NCBI RefSeq assembly: GCF_003590145.2
Contig: NZ_CP060436.1
Span: 964,001 to 1,028,000, forward strand
Direction: 5' to 3'
Length of the DNA stretch: 64,000 bases
DNA from: Pseudooceanicola algae
Lineage (GTDB): Bacteria; Pseudomonadota; Alphaproteobacteria; Rhodobacterales; Rhodobacteraceae
Shown: in pieces, positions 1 through 8,583 of the stretch
Layout: the number at the start of each line of letters is the position of its first letter
Position numbering within the stretch: position 1 is the first letter of the stretch
Program-made: the position numbers and the translations under genes
The notes under the pieces: model-generated
What the model was told of the DNA's origin: nothing
The model's input: the letters and a program-made list of their open reading frames with translations, nothing else
Database searches by the model: none

Positions 1-469
1 TCACCCGCATTCCGGTGGCGTATAGAAGCTCGGTCAGGCAGGTGTTGCGCAGACGGTCGGCCTCGGTCCGGCCGGTGGTGCGTGCGGCGGACAGAAGGCG
101 GTCGACCTCATCTATGCTGAGGGTCTTGGGCAGGCTGCGTGCGCGGCCCGGACCCCGGATGCGGATCGCGGGATTGTCGCTGCGCCAGCCTTCCTCGAAG
201 GCAAAGCGATAGATCTGGCGGATCGCGGACAGGCGGCGGGCGCGGGTGGCGCGGGACAAGCCGTCCGCATCGCAGGCCACAAGGTAGGCTTCGATATCGG
301 TCTGTTCGGCGTTGCGCCACCCCTTGCCCTTGCCGGTCAGCCAGCTGCGCACGTCCTTCAGGTCGCGGCCATAGGCCAGCAGGGTGTTGCGCGCCGCACC
401 CGCCTCGGCCGCCTGGGCATCCAGAAAGGCGGGCAGCCAGCGGTCCTCGGGGGCCGGATCGGCGCCCAT
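1..469 (-). CDS. xerD: Tyrosine site-specific recombinase XerD, N-terminal part (cut by window edge)
   Basis: XerD works with XerC to resolve chromosome dimers at dif. About 156 N-terminal residues are visible: a core-binding SAM-like domain (residues about 10-95, with LLAYGRDLKDVRSWL and RARRLSAIRQIYRFAFEEGW), then the start of the catalytic domain. The edge falls at YATGMRV, whose arginine matches the first catalytic Arg of the R-H-R-Y set; the rest lies outside. The ATG at 469-467 overlaps the stop of the upstream gene (TGATG), implying translational coupling. XerC cannot be fully excluded without the C-terminus, but the N-terminal wording fits XerD better. Confidence 0.9.
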   Translation of the reverse strand, partial: MGADPAPEDRWLPAFLDAQAAEAGAARNTLLAYGRDLKDVRSWLTGKGKGWRNAEQTDIEAYLVACDADGLSRATRARRLSAIRQIYRFAFEEGWRSDNPAIRIRGPGRARSLPKTLSIDEVDRLLSAARTTGRTEADRLRNTCLTELLYATGMRV

Positions 470-2379
470 CAGCCGCGCCGTTCCAGCAGCAGCAGTTGCA
501 GCGCGCCGCGACGGGCCGTGTCCTCGAGCCCCATGGCGCGGAAGGCGGCAAGGGCGGGTTCGGCATCCTTCATCTCGCCGGACATGGCGTTGGCATAAAG
601 GCGCATGGCGGCCAGGATGGCTTCGCCAGAGCGCCCCTCGCCCAGAAGCGACAGGATGCGGGCGGGGGGCCGGGTGTCGGGGGAAAAGCCGCTGGCGACA
701 AGGCGGGAATCGCGGTCATAGGCGCTGGCCTGATCGGGTTGACCCGCCGCGAGCGCCAGCAGGAAAGCGCTTTCCCGGTCCCGCGCCGTCAGGCGGCTGG
801 CCTGTTCGGCGGGGTCCGGGCCCAGAAGCGCGGCATGCAGGGCCAGTTTACCCGCCTCGCCCGGCGCATCGGCATAGGCTGTCAATTGCGGGCCATAGAT
901 CTGGGCGAAGGGCACCTCCAGTTCGACCGCCATCATGGCCTGCCAGGCGGCAGGCAGGCGGGCCAGGATCGTCGCGCGATCCGGTTGGGCGGCCGAAATC
1001 GCGGTGTCGAACCGCTGAACGGCCGTCACCCGGTCCCAGATCCCGCCCGAGGCGGCGGGCCGGCCTTGCGAATAGATCCCCAGCAGCCGGTTGTCGGCCA
1101 GGGCACCGCTGGCCGCGACCCGTTCGGCGGCCTCCAGCTCGGCCTTCCAGCCGGTCAACCCGCGCAGGTCCGACACCGCAAAGGCGCGCGGCAGGGAAGA
1201 GGTCGGCAGCGGCTCTCCGATCCCTTCGGACAGGCGGAACAGCAGCGGCGTCACCGTGGCGGGCGGCGGCAGGGGCAGGGCGCCATCGTCCAGATCGTCA
1301 TGCAGGAACCGGGTCAGCAGTCGCTCTTCGGTCGGGGAAAAGCGGCCAAGCACGCTACCGGTATCCAGGATCAGCGCCGCCGTCATCCAGTCCTGCGCCC
1401 GCGCCAGGCAAAAGACCTGGGCCGCTTCGCCAGGCGCAAGCTCGGGCGCGGCAATCATCGCGGCGCAGGCCTCGGTTTCAGTGCCGGCGATCAGAGACAG
1501 GTCGAACCAATCGGCGAACAGCCCCGGATCGCGGGACGGTCCAGCCAGGTCAATCAGTGCCAGCGCCGGTTCGACCGCGCCAAGATCCCGCAGCTTGGCA
1601 ATCCGCGCGCGCAGCAGGCGAACGCCGCTGTCATCCGCAGGCGCCTCGGCCTCGGCCAGCAGCAGCATGTAAAGCAGGGATTGCATCGCCGGGGCGCCAT
1701 CGACATTCAGCGTTGCGATTTGGCGGCCCAGTTCGCGGGACGAGCTGCCTTGCCAGAGGTCCGGTGACAATCCGGTGACCGACGCGGGCAGCAGGCCGAC
1801 CGTCCCGCCCGATGTCTCGCCCAGTCCCAGCGTACGAACCGTGGGCACCGTGGCGCTATTGGCGACAGGGACTTCTTCGGGGGCAGGGGCGCGGCGGCCG
1901 GGGTCGTAATCGGGCATGGCGACGCTCAGCACCCCATTGCCCGAGGGGCGCGGCGTGACACCGGGGGCCGGGGTCGTGCCTGCGCCGGGCGCCGATCCGG
2001 TTGCGGCCGCATTCAGCCAGTTGATGGCCGAGATCGGCTGCCCCGGCCCGCCGGTCTGCGGGGGGGGCGCCGCCTGACGCGCAGCGGGCGCCTGGCCGGC
2101 GGTCCGATCTGCGGCAGGCGCCTCGGCACCGGAGGCAAGCCCCTGCGGCGGCACCAGAACGATGCCGTCTTCCAGCCCCGGAAGCACACCGGGCGGCAGC
2201 AGCGCGCCGGTATCTTCGGCCCCCGCCTGCGCATCCTCGTCGGTGGTCTCGGTAATCCCGCCGACAGTGCTGTCCTGGGCATGGACAACACCCGGCCCGG
2301 CCAGTGCCAGCCACAGGGCCGTCACCGCAAGGTCGCATGCCCGAAGCCCGGGCCGGAAGATCAATCTGTCAGTCGGCAT
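469..2379 (-). CDS. Large exported protein of unknown function
   Basis: A 636-residue protein I do not recognise. The N-terminus has a basic stretch, a hydrophobic core (LAVTALWLALAGPG) and a likely signal peptidase site at VVHA-QD, so it is probably periplasmic. Residues about 35-190 are rich in Pro, Ala and Gly and look disordered; the rest is Ala/Leu-rich and helical, possibly alpha-solenoid repeats, with no catalytic motif I can name. The ATG at 2379 is preferred over a TTG one codon earlier. The start overlaps the end of the upstream small membrane protein, and the stop overlaps xerD, so all three are probably co-transcribed. Long open frames on the opposite strand here are GC-rich shadows. 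Confidence 0.75.
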   Translation of the reverse strand: MPTDRLIFRPGLRACDLAVTALWLALAGPGVVHAQDSTVGGITETTDEDAQAGAEDTGALLPPGVLPGLEDGIVLVPPQGLASGAEAPAADRTAGQAPAARQAAPPPQTGGPGQPISAINWLNAAATGSAPGAGTTPAPGVTPRPSGNGVLSVAMPDYDPGRRAPAPEEVPVANSATVPTVRTLGLGETSGGTVGLLPASVTGLSPDLWQGSSSRELGRQIATLNVDGAPAMQSLLYMLLLAEAEAPADDSGVRLLRARIAKLRDLGAVEPALALIDLAGPSRDPGLFADWFDLSLIAGTETEACAAMIAAPELAPGEAAQVFCLARAQDWMTAALILDTGSVLGRFSPTEERLLTRFLHDDLDDGALPLPPPATVTPLLFRLSEGIGEPLPTSSLPRAFAVSDLRGLTGWKAELEAAERVAASGALADNRLLGIYSQGRPAASGGIWDRVTAVQRFDTAISAAQPDRATILARLPAAWQAMMAVELEVPFAQIYGPQLTAYADAPGEAGKLALHAALLGPDPAEQASRLTARDRESAFLLALAAGQPDQASAYDRDSRLVASGFSPDTRPPARILSLLGEGRSGEAILAAMRLYANAMSGEMKDAEPALAAFRAMGLEDTARRGALQLLLLERRG

Positions 2380-2557
2380 CAAGGGTCAGCGGTGTCCTGT
2401 ATTCCTGCATCGCAGGGGCAAAGTTCGCGCCAAGGGGCGGGCCGATATAGGCGTAGGCGATCAGCGCGATTCCGGCGAGGATCAGCAGATATACCAGCCA
2501 TTTGAAGATGCTCAGCATGTGGTGGGCGCCCCATTTCCTTTTGGTTTTGCCGAACAT
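2369..2557 (-). CDS. Small single-span membrane protein
   Basis: A 62-residue protein with one strong transmembrane segment (IFKWLVYLLILAGIALIAYAYIG, about residues 17-39; quoted here only to show its hydrophobicity is unbroken through WLVYLLILAGIALIAYA) and a short polar C-terminus ending in aspartates. AAGG sits about 9 bases before the ATG at 2557; an internal ATG at 2518 giving 49 residues is an alternative start. It opens the leftward operon with the 636-residue exported protein and xerD, overlapping the former by 11 bases, and diverges from aroK. Its function is unknown; such proteins are often found at this locus in Rhodobacterales (recollection, not checked). Confidence 0.7.
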   Translation of the reverse strand: MFGKTKRKWGAHHMLSIFKWLVYLLILAGIALIAYAYIGPPLGANFAPAMQEYRTPLTLDAD

Positions 2558-2640
2558 ATAACTGGCCTTCCGGGCAATATCACGTCATTCAGACGAGAAA
2601 TTAGCGAAAAGGCAGGCAGGCGCCGAGCGCCGCATTACGG

Positions 2641-3189
2641 ATGAGCTGGAACCTCAAGAAGACGATCGTCCTGGTGGGCATGATGGGTGCCGGCAAGAGC
2701 GCCGTGGGCCGGTCCCTTTCGGCCTTGCTCGGGGTGCCGTTCCGCGATTCGGATATCGAGATCGAGAAAGCCGCCAACATGTCTGTCGCCGAAATCTTTT
2801 CCCGCGACGGAGAGGCCTTTTTTCGCGAAAAGGAACATCAGGTCATCGCCCGGCTGCTGAAAGGCCGTCCGTGCGTGCTCTCGACCGGGGGCGGGGCCTT
2901 CATGAATGCGCGCAACCGCGAGATCATCAGTGATCAGGGGCTGGCGGTCTGGCTGAACGCGGATCTGGACCTGCTCTGGTCGCGGGTGCGTCACCGCAAC
3001 ACCCGTCCGCTGCTGCGCACCGCTGACCCGCGCGCCACCCTGCGCGAGATTTACGAGGCCCGCGTGCCGGTCTATGCGCTGGCCGATGTGGACGTGGAAT
3101 CAGCCCCCGAATACAGCATTCCGGATATGGCCCAGAGAGTCACCCAGGCGCTGCTGACCCGCCCGGATGTGCTGGAGGAAACCGCATGA
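2641..3189 (+). CDS. aroK: Shikimate kinase
   Basis: Phosphorylates shikimate with ATP, the fifth step of the shikimate pathway to aromatic amino acids; cytoplasmic. The 182 residues match the usual length. The Walker A loop GMMGAGKS lies at residues 13-20, the Mg/shikimate-binding DSD at 36-38, Arg62 in FFREKE contacts shikimate in the family, and the GGG loop is at 83-85. No strong ribosome-binding site precedes the ATG. The gene overlaps aroB by four bases (ATGA), the common aroK-aroB pair. Divergent from the small membrane protein, with 83 bases between the two starts for both promoters. Confidence 0.97.
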   Translation: MSWNLKKTIVLVGMMGAGKSAVGRSLSALLGVPFRDSDIEIEKAANMSVAEIFSRDGEAFFREKEHQVIARLLKGRPCVLSTGGGAFMNARNREIISDQGLAVWLNADLDLLWSRVRHRNTRPLLRTADPRATLREIYEARVPVYALADVDVESAPEYSIPDMAQRVTQALLTRPDVLEETA

Positions 3190-4331
3190 CCACCGAAACC
3201 GCCAAGACACCTGAGGCCCTGCGCGAAACCCTTCGGGTCTCGCTTGGGGAGCGCAGCTACGAGATCCTGATCGGGCCGGGTCTGCTGGCCGAGGCCGGCG
3301 CGCATATCGCCCCGTTCCTGCGTCGCAAACGTGTCGCGGTGCTGACCGATGAAACCGTGGCGGACCTGCATCTGGACAGCCTGCGTGCCGGGCTCGCCGC
3401 GGCAGGCATCGACATGGTGTCGCTTTCCTTGCCGGCGGGCGAGGCGACAAAGGGCTGGCCACAGTTCACCCGCGCCCTGGATTGGCTGCTGGACCAGAAG
3501 ATCGAACGTTCGGACGTGATCGTCGCCTTTGGCGGCGGGGTCATCGGCGATCTGGCGGGCTTTGCGGCCTCTGTCCTGCGGCGCGGGGTGCGCTTCGTGC
3601 AGATCCCGACCACGCTGCTGGCCCAGGTCGACAGCTCTGTCGGGGGCAAGACCGGAATCAATGCGCCCCAGGGCAAGAACCTGATCGGTGCCTTCCACCA
3701 GCCAAGTCTGGTTCTGGCCGACACGGCCGTGCTGGGGACCCTCGCGCCGCGCGATTTCCTAGCCGGCTACGGCGAGGTGGTGAAATACGGCATGCTTGGC
3801 GATGCGGCCTTCTTTGAATGGCTCGAATCCATGGGGCCCGCGCTTGCGGCGGGGGACATGGCCGCGCGTGTGGCTGCCGTCAAACGCGCCTGCGAGATGA
3901 AGGCCGATATCGTGGCGCGGGACGAGACCGAGCAGGGCGACCGCGCGCTGCTGAACCTTGGCCATACCTTCGGCCATGCGCTGGAGGCCGCGACCGGCTA
4001 TTCCGACCGGCTTCTGCATGGCGAAGGCGTGGCGATCGGCTGCGCTCTGGCGTTCGAGCTGTCTTCGAAACTGGGCCTTTGCGCCCAGGAGGACCCCAGC
4101 CGTGTCCGCCAGCACCTGAGCGAGATGGGCATGAAGGTCGACCTGAGCGACATTTCGGGCGACCTGCCCGATGCCGAGGGCCTGCTGACCCTGATGGGTC
4201 AGGACAAGAAGGTCGTCGATGGCCAGCTGCGCTTTGTGCTGGCGCGGGGCATCGGCAGGTCCTTCATTGCCTCGGATGTGCCCCGGGACGTAGTGCTTGG
4301 CGTGCTGCAAGAGGCTTTGTCGCGGCGCTGA
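3186..4331 (+). CDS. aroB: 3-dehydroquinate synthase
   Basis: Converts DAHP to 3-dehydroquinate, the second shikimate-pathway step, using NAD and a metal (usually zinc). The 381-residue length is typical. Visible family motifs are the NAD-binding AFGGGVIGDLAGF, the substrate loop QVDSSVGGKTGIN, and the metal ligands in GYGEVVKYG (Glu), NLGHTFGHALE (His) and LHGEGVAIG (His). It starts inside the aroK stop (ATGA overlap), so the two are translationally coupled. The pathway's first enzyme, class II DAHP synthase, is encoded separately at 58562-59929. Confidence 0.97.
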   Translation: MTTETAKTPEALRETLRVSLGERSYEILIGPGLLAEAGAHIAPFLRRKRVAVLTDETVADLHLDSLRAGLAAAGIDMVSLSLPAGEATKGWPQFTRALDWLLDQKIERSDVIVAFGGGVIGDLAGFAASVLRRGVRFVQIPTTLLAQVDSSVGGKTGINAPQGKNLIGAFHQPSLVLADTAVLGTLAPRDFLAGYGEVVKYGMLGDAAFFEWLESMGPALAAGDMAARVAAVKRACEMKADIVARDETEQGDRALLNLGHTFGHALEAATGYSDRLLHGEGVAIGCALAFELSSKLGLCAQEDPSRVRQHLSEMGMKVDLSDISGDLPDAEGLLTLMGQDKKVVDGQLRFVLARGIGRSFIASDVPRDVVLGVLQEALSRR

Positions 4332-4415
4332 GCGCGCATCGCTTGCAATTTTTCGGCCTTCGCGTTGAAATCCCTGCGGTTTATTCCCGTGACAGGGAAA
4401 AGGGGGCCCAAAGAC

Positions 4416-4931
4416 ATGATCACGCCGGACTATTGTCGAACCATGGCGCGCTACAACGCCTGGCAGAACCGCTCCATGCGCCTTGCGATGGAAACCCTGT
4501 CCCTTGCAGAACTTTTGAAGGATCGGGGGGCGTTTTTCGGGTCGATCCTGGGGACGGCGAACCATCTGCTTTGGGGCGATGCGATGTGGATGTCGCGGTT
4601 CAGCGACTGGCCCAAACCCAACCTTCCCGGGGCGGAATCGCCCCGCTACATGCCCACTCTTGCCACCTGGGGGGCGGAGCGGTTTCGCCTTGATGCGCAT
4701 ATCCTTTACTGGAGCGATCATGTGAAGGCGCTGGATCTGACAGGGGACCTCAGCTGGTATTCCGGGGTGGCCGCCACGCAGATGCGCAAGCCGCGCGCCC
4801 TGCTTGTCATGCAGCTTTTCAATCACCAGACTCACCATCGGGGTCAGATCCATGCCATGCTGACCGCAGCAGGGTGCAGGACACAGGACACGGATCTGCC
4901 CTATATGCCACAACAGGGCCCCTGGCTTTGA
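4416..4931 (+). CDS. DinB/YfiT-family metal-binding four-helix protein
   Basis: A 171-residue DinB-superfamily protein. These proteins form four-helix bundles with a three-histidine metal site; some act as thiol-dependent transferases, but most have no assigned substrate. The likely metal ligands are His50 in TANHLLWGD, His137 and His141 in FNHQTHHRGQ. The ATG at 4416 is chosen because AGGGGG (4401-4406) sits 9 bases upstream and the sequence MITPDYCRTMARYNAW fits the family start; an upstream in-frame ATG at 4365 has no comparable site. It stands alone between aroB and the AcuI-type reductase. Confidence 0.85.
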   Translation: MITPDYCRTMARYNAWQNRSMRLAMETLSLAELLKDRGAFFGSILGTANHLLWGDAMWMSRFSDWPKPNLPGAESPRYMPTLATWGAERFRLDAHILYWSDHVKALDLTGDLSWYSGVAATQMRKPRALLVMQLFNHQTHHRGQIHAMLTAAGCRTQDTDLPYMPQQGPWL

Positions 4932-4976
4932 CCTCGGGGCCCTGAAAAGTCAGGAAATACCCCGTTGGGAGGCAAG

Positions 4977-5972
4977 ATGTTCAAGGCACTGGTAATGGAA
5001 AAGGCGGGCGATGATGCCCCCGCCAAGGCGCATATCCGCGAAATCGACACGCAGGACCTGCCCGAGGGCGAGGTGACGGTTGCCGTCGAATACTCCACCG
5101 TGAACTACAAGGACGGCCTTTGCCTGTCGCCCAAGGGGGGCGGGCTGGTGCGCAAGTATCCCCATGTACCGGGCATCGATTTCGCCGGTCGCGTCGAGGA
5201 AAGCACGGATGCGCGCTATGCCCCTGGTGATCGCGTGGTGTTGACCGGCTGGCGCGTGGGCGAGGTCCATTGGGGCGGCTATGCTCAGAAGGCCCGCGTA
5301 AAAGCTGACTGGCTGGTCCCGCTTCCCGAAGGCCTGAGCACCGAAGACGCCATGGCGGTCGGCACGGCCGGTTTCACCGCCATGCTCGCGGTCATGGCGC
5401 TGGAAGATCACGGGCTGAGCCCGGAAAAGGGCGAGGTTCTGGTGACCGGGGCGGCCGGCGGCGTCGGGTCTGTCGCGACGGCGATCCTCGGGCAACTCGG
5501 GTATCAGGTGGCCGGGGTTACCGGGCGCCCCGAGACCGCCGATTACCTGACCGCGCTCGGCGCCAGCCGGATCGTGGCGCGGGACGAGATCAATACCACG
5601 ACAAAGCGTCCGCTTGAGGCCGAGACCTGGGCCGGTGCCGTCGATGCCGTCGGTGGCGAGATGTTGGCGCGGGTCCTTGGCCAGATGCGCTACGGCGCCT
5701 CGGTGGCTGCGGTCGGTCTTGCGGGGGGCGCGGCCCTGCCGGCGACGGTCATTCCCTTCCTGCTGCGCGGCGTGAACCTGCTGGGGATCGACAGCGTGAT
5801 GAAGCCCTTTGCCGATCGGCAACGGGCCTGGGACCGGATCGCCACCGATCTGCCAGTGGACAAGCTCCAGTCGATGATCACGCGCGCCAGCCTTGAAGAC
5901 CTGCCGCGCCTCGGAGCGGATATCCTTGAGGGCCGGGTGCGGGGCCGCGTTCTGGTCGATCTCGGCGCCTGA
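4977..5972 (+). CDS. acuI: Acryloyl-CoA reductase-type NADPH oxidoreductase (YhdH/AcuI family)
   Basis: A 331-residue zinc-independent medium-chain reductase. AcuI reduces toxic acryloyl-CoA to propionyl-CoA with NADPH, the key step when roseobacters use acrylate or 3-hydroxypropionate from DMSP cleavage. Family marks are YSTVNYKDGL and VPGIDFAGRV in the catalytic domain, WGGYAQKARV, and the nucleotide loop TGAAGGVG at residues 157-164; no zinc-binding cysteines are present. The ATG at 4977 follows GGGAGG by four bases; a TTG start four codons earlier would place the Shine-Dalgarno inside the gene. The DMSP lyase or dmdA genes often found next to acuI are not here, so the physiological substrate is inferred from family only. 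Confidence 0.85.
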   Translation: MFKALVMEKAGDDAPAKAHIREIDTQDLPEGEVTVAVEYSTVNYKDGLCLSPKGGGLVRKYPHVPGIDFAGRVEESTDARYAPGDRVVLTGWRVGEVHWGGYAQKARVKADWLVPLPEGLSTEDAMAVGTAGFTAMLAVMALEDHGLSPEKGEVLVTGAAGGVGSVATAILGQLGYQVAGVTGRPETADYLTALGASRIVARDEINTTTKRPLEAETWAGAVDAVGGEMLARVLGQMRYGASVAAVGLAGGAALPATVIPFLLRGVNLLGIDSVMKPFADRQRAWDRIATDLPVDKLQSMITRASLEDLPRLGADILEGRVRGRVLVDLGA

Positions 5973-6345
5973 AGCGCAGCCGCCCGACCACCGGGTTGCC
6001 GACCGACCCTTGCCTTTTCGTCCACCGGCTTAGATACAGTCGGTGGACGAGGGTATCCGCCCGCGAAGATTGGCATTTTCTGGTCAAGACCAATCGTCAT
6101 TCTCCCCTAACTTGTGTTAACCTCCCCGTGACCCCGGACCAATCCGGGGCTTGCAATGCAGGTGCGGCACCCTGTTTCCACGCGATTGCCAGGCCATTTG
6201 GCGCCTGGTCCCTGCGCCCACCAACGACGCGGTGCGGGTCGCGGCGGGGGTGCCCCGAACACCGTTGGCCGACCGCCCCAAAACGGTCGACCAGGCATTC
6301 GCCGACTGAAAAAAGGGTCGACCGAAAAGACGGAAGGAGCGCGAA
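5973..6345. other. Intergenic region with several palindromes before the usp gene
   Basis: 373 bases without a convincing gene. It holds a perfect inverted repeat CGTCCACCG / CGGTGGACG (6019-6027 and 6041-6049, 13-base spacer), a short hairpin CCCCGGA / TCCGGGG (6132-6138 and 6143-6149, loop CCAA), and two copies of the palindrome GGTCGACC at 6285-6292 and 6316-6323. None is followed by a T-run, so they are better candidates for protein-binding sites or leader structure than for terminators. Confidence 0.6.
6285..6323 (+). promoter_or_regulatory. Paired GGTCGACC palindromes upstream of usp
   Basis: Two identical 8-base palindromes start 31 bases apart, about three helical turns, so both would face the same side of the DNA. 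The second ends 22 bases before the usp start codon and would lie in the 5' untranslated leader or at the core promoter. Possible operator for an unknown dimeric regulator; no matching regulator is encoded next to it. Confidence 0.3.
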
Positions 6346-6759
6346 ATGTTCACGAAGATCATGGTCCCTGTGGATCTTGACCACCTCGCCAGGCTGGAAA
6401 AGGCGCTGACCTGTGCCGGGGCACTGGCGATGCAGTTCAAGGCCGAACTGATCTATGTCGGCGTCACCTCGGCGCTGCCGGGATCGCTGGCACATAACCC
6501 GGCGGAATACGGGCACAAGCTGAAGGCTTTCGCCGACGAACAAGGCGCCCGCTACGGCGTTGCCTGTTCGTCCATTGCCAAGCTCAGCCATGACGTGGCG
6601 GTCGACGTCGACCATGCGCTGCTGGAAGCGGCCGAAGACAGCGGCGCCGACCTTGCCGTCATGGCCAGCCATGCCCCGGGCTTTATCGATCGCGTCTGGC
6701 CGTCCCATGGCGGGCGCCTGGCCAGTCACGCCCGGATCTCGGTCATGCTGGTGCGCTGA
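6346..6759 (+). CDS. Universal stress protein (UspA family)
   Basis: A 137-residue single-domain Usp protein, cytoplasmic, of the kind induced by stress or energy limitation. The start MFTKIMVPVDLDH and the alpha/beta pattern fit the family, and AVMASHAPGF matches the usual fourth-strand region. The ATP-binding loop of the family (G-2x-G-9x-G-S/T) is poorly kept: the equivalent stretch reads WPSHGGRLASHARISVMLV, so this may be a non-ATP-binding member. AAGGAG lies 6-7 bases before the ATG. It precedes the BCCT transporter by 64 bases and may be co-transcribed with it. Confidence 0.88.
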   Translation: MFTKIMVPVDLDHLARLEKALTCAGALAMQFKAELIYVGVTSALPGSLAHNPAEYGHKLKAFADEQGARYGVACSSIAKLSHDVAVDVDHALLEAAEDSGADLAVMASHAPGFIDRVWPSHGGRLASHARISVMLVR

Positions 6760-6823
6760 CCGGCGCCATTGAACATCGGATCGTGCGCGGCGCGGTCCCG
6801 CACATAATTACAGGAGAGCTCAG

Positions 6824-8464
6824 ATGACGGACGAAAATGCCGATCACGGCATACCGGCCCCCGAAGGGGCGGCCGAAATCATCGACACCGAATACGAGAT
6901 AGGTCAGGACAATATCGACGGTCAGGTCGGGCCCTTCGGCTTTGACATCCACAACCCGGTCTTCCTGGTGTCGGGTCTCGCCGTGGTGGCCTTCGTATTC
7001 TACACGCTGGCGCTGCCGGAACAATCGGGCGCGGTGTTCACCTGGTTGTTCGGCACGGTCACCAAGAGCTTTGACTGGTTCTTTATCGGCGCGGCAGATC
7101 TGTTCGTGATCTTCTGCATCGGCCTGGTCCTGTCGCCGCTCGGCTCGGTCCGGCTGGGGGGCGCGGATGCGACGCCGGATTATACCTATCTGGGCTGGTT
7201 CGCGATGCTGTTCGCCGCCGGCATGGGCATCGGGCTGATGTTCTACGGCGTCTCCGAACCGATGAGCCACTTTTCGTCCTCCCTGGGCGGGATCTCGGCA
7301 GAAAACGGCGTCCGCAGCGACTGGGCGCCGCTTGGTGCGGCCGAAGGCGACGAGGCCGCCGCGATCCGGCTCGGCATGGCCGCGACGATCTTCCACTGGG
7401 GTCTGCACCCTTGGGCAATCTATGCGATCGTGGCGTTGGCGCTGGCCCTGTTCAGCTACAACAAGGGCCTTCCGCTGACCATCCGTTCGGCTTTCTACCC
7501 GCTGCTGGGGGATCGTGTCTGGGGCTGGCCGGGGCATTGCATCGACATCCTGGCGGTCTTCGCGACCCTTTTCGGTCTGGCAACATCGCTCGGCTTCGGG
7601 GCGACGCAGGCCAACGCGGGCCTGAACGAACTGTTCGGCGTGCCGATCAATGATACGGTCGAAGTGCTGCTGATCACCGGTATCACCGCCATTGCACTGG
7701 TCTCGGTGCTGCGCGGCCTTGATGGCGGGGTCAAGCTGCTGTCCGAGATCAACATGGGGCTCGCCTTCCTGCTGCTGGCCTTCGTGCTGATCGCCGGGCC
7801 GACGCTGCTGATCCTGACGGGCTTTGTCGATTACCTGCTGGCCTATTTCGAATACCTGCCCGCACTGGCCAATCCGATCGGGCGCGAGGACGTCAACTTT
7901 TCCCAGGGCTGGACCGCCTTCTACTGGGCCTGGTGGATTTCCTGGTCACCCTTCGTCGGCATGTTCATCGCCCGCGTCAGCCGGGGCCGCAGCGTGCGCG
8001 AGTTCATCATCTGCGTGCTGCTGATCCCCAGCCTTGTCTGCGTGCTCTGGATGTCGGTCTTCGGCGGCGTCGCGATCAACCAGGTGGTGGCGGATGGCTA
8101 TACCGCTGCGCAGGATGCGGATCTGCCGTTGCAGCTGTTCAAGATGCTGGATGTGCTGCCGCTCTCGGGCATCACCTCGCTTATCGGCATCGTTCTGGTG
8201 ATCGTCTTCTTCGTCACCTCGTCGGATTCCGGGTCGCTGGTGATCGACACGATCACGGCGGGCGGCAAGGTCGACGCGCCGGTGCCGCAGCGGGTCTTCT
8301 GGTGCATCTTCGAAGGCGCCGTGGCCATCGTGCTGCTGCTTTCCGCGGGTGGGCTTGCCAGTCTGCAAAGCATGGTGATCTCGACCGGCTTGCCCTTCAC
8401 CATCGTGCTTCTGGTGATGTGCTGGGCCATCCTGAAGGGCTTGATGGCCGAACGACGCGTCTGA
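6824..8464 (+). CDS. BCCT-family transporter for betaine/choline/carnitine-type compounds
   Basis: A 546-residue, about 12-segment inner-membrane symporter that imports quaternary ammonium or sulfonium compounds (glycine betaine, choline, carnitine, ectoine or DMSP) with sodium or protons. The BCCT signature is clear in GWTAFYWAWWISWSPFVGMF, along with GMGIGLMFYGVSEP in the substrate-path helix. The acidic N-terminal tail (about 45 residues) is longer than in minimal members, while the C-terminal tail after the last helix is very short, ending LMAERRV; this argues against BetP-like osmosensing through a long C-terminal domain. GGAGAG precedes the ATG. A strong terminator follows at 8490. DMSP is conceivable given the nearby AcuI-type gene, but unproven. 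Confidence 0.93.
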   Translation: MTDENADHGIPAPEGAAEIIDTEYEIGQDNIDGQVGPFGFDIHNPVFLVSGLAVVAFVFYTLALPEQSGAVFTWLFGTVTKSFDWFFIGAADLFVIFCIGLVLSPLGSVRLGGADATPDYTYLGWFAMLFAAGMGIGLMFYGVSEPMSHFSSSLGGISAENGVRSDWAPLGAAEGDEAAAIRLGMAATIFHWGLHPWAIYAIVALALALFSYNKGLPLTIRSAFYPLLGDRVWGWPGHCIDILAVFATLFGLATSLGFGATQANAGLNELFGVPINDTVEVLLITGITAIALVSVLRGLDGGVKLLSEINMGLAFLLLAFVLIAGPTLLILTGFVDYLLAYFEYLPALANPIGREDVNFSQGWTAFYWAWWISWSPFVGMFIARVSRGRSVREFIICVLLIPSLVCVLWMSVFGGVAINQVVADGYTAAQDADLPLQLFKMLDVLPLSGITSLIGIVLVIVFFVTSSDSGSLVIDTITAGGKVDAPVPQRVFWCIFEGAVAIVLLLSAGGLASLQSMVISTGLPFTIVLLVMCWAILKGLMAERRV

Positions 8465-8489
8465 GTGATCTACTGACGTCAGACCTGTT

Positions 8490-8524
8490 CCCTCGGGCGC
8501 GTGAAACCGCCCGAGGGTTTTTTT
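8490..8524 (+). terminator. Rho-independent terminator after the BCCT gene
   Basis: Perfect 10-base-pair stem CCCTCGGGCG (8490-8499) with CGCCCGAGGG (8508-8517), an 8-base loop, and seven T residues directly after. It lies 25 bases beyond the BCCT stop codon. Confidence 0.93.
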
Positions 8525-8583
8525 GATCCTGTTGCAAGGTGCGCGCGTAACCCCAGCCAAGGCCCGCAAGGAAAGGACACCCG

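Noticed and set aside
139-1778. Long rightward open frames of 464 and 542 codons opposite the 636-residue exported protein
   Set aside because: Arg/Gly/Pro-rich, no family resemblance, no ribosome-binding site; they are GC-rich shadows of the minus-strand gene.
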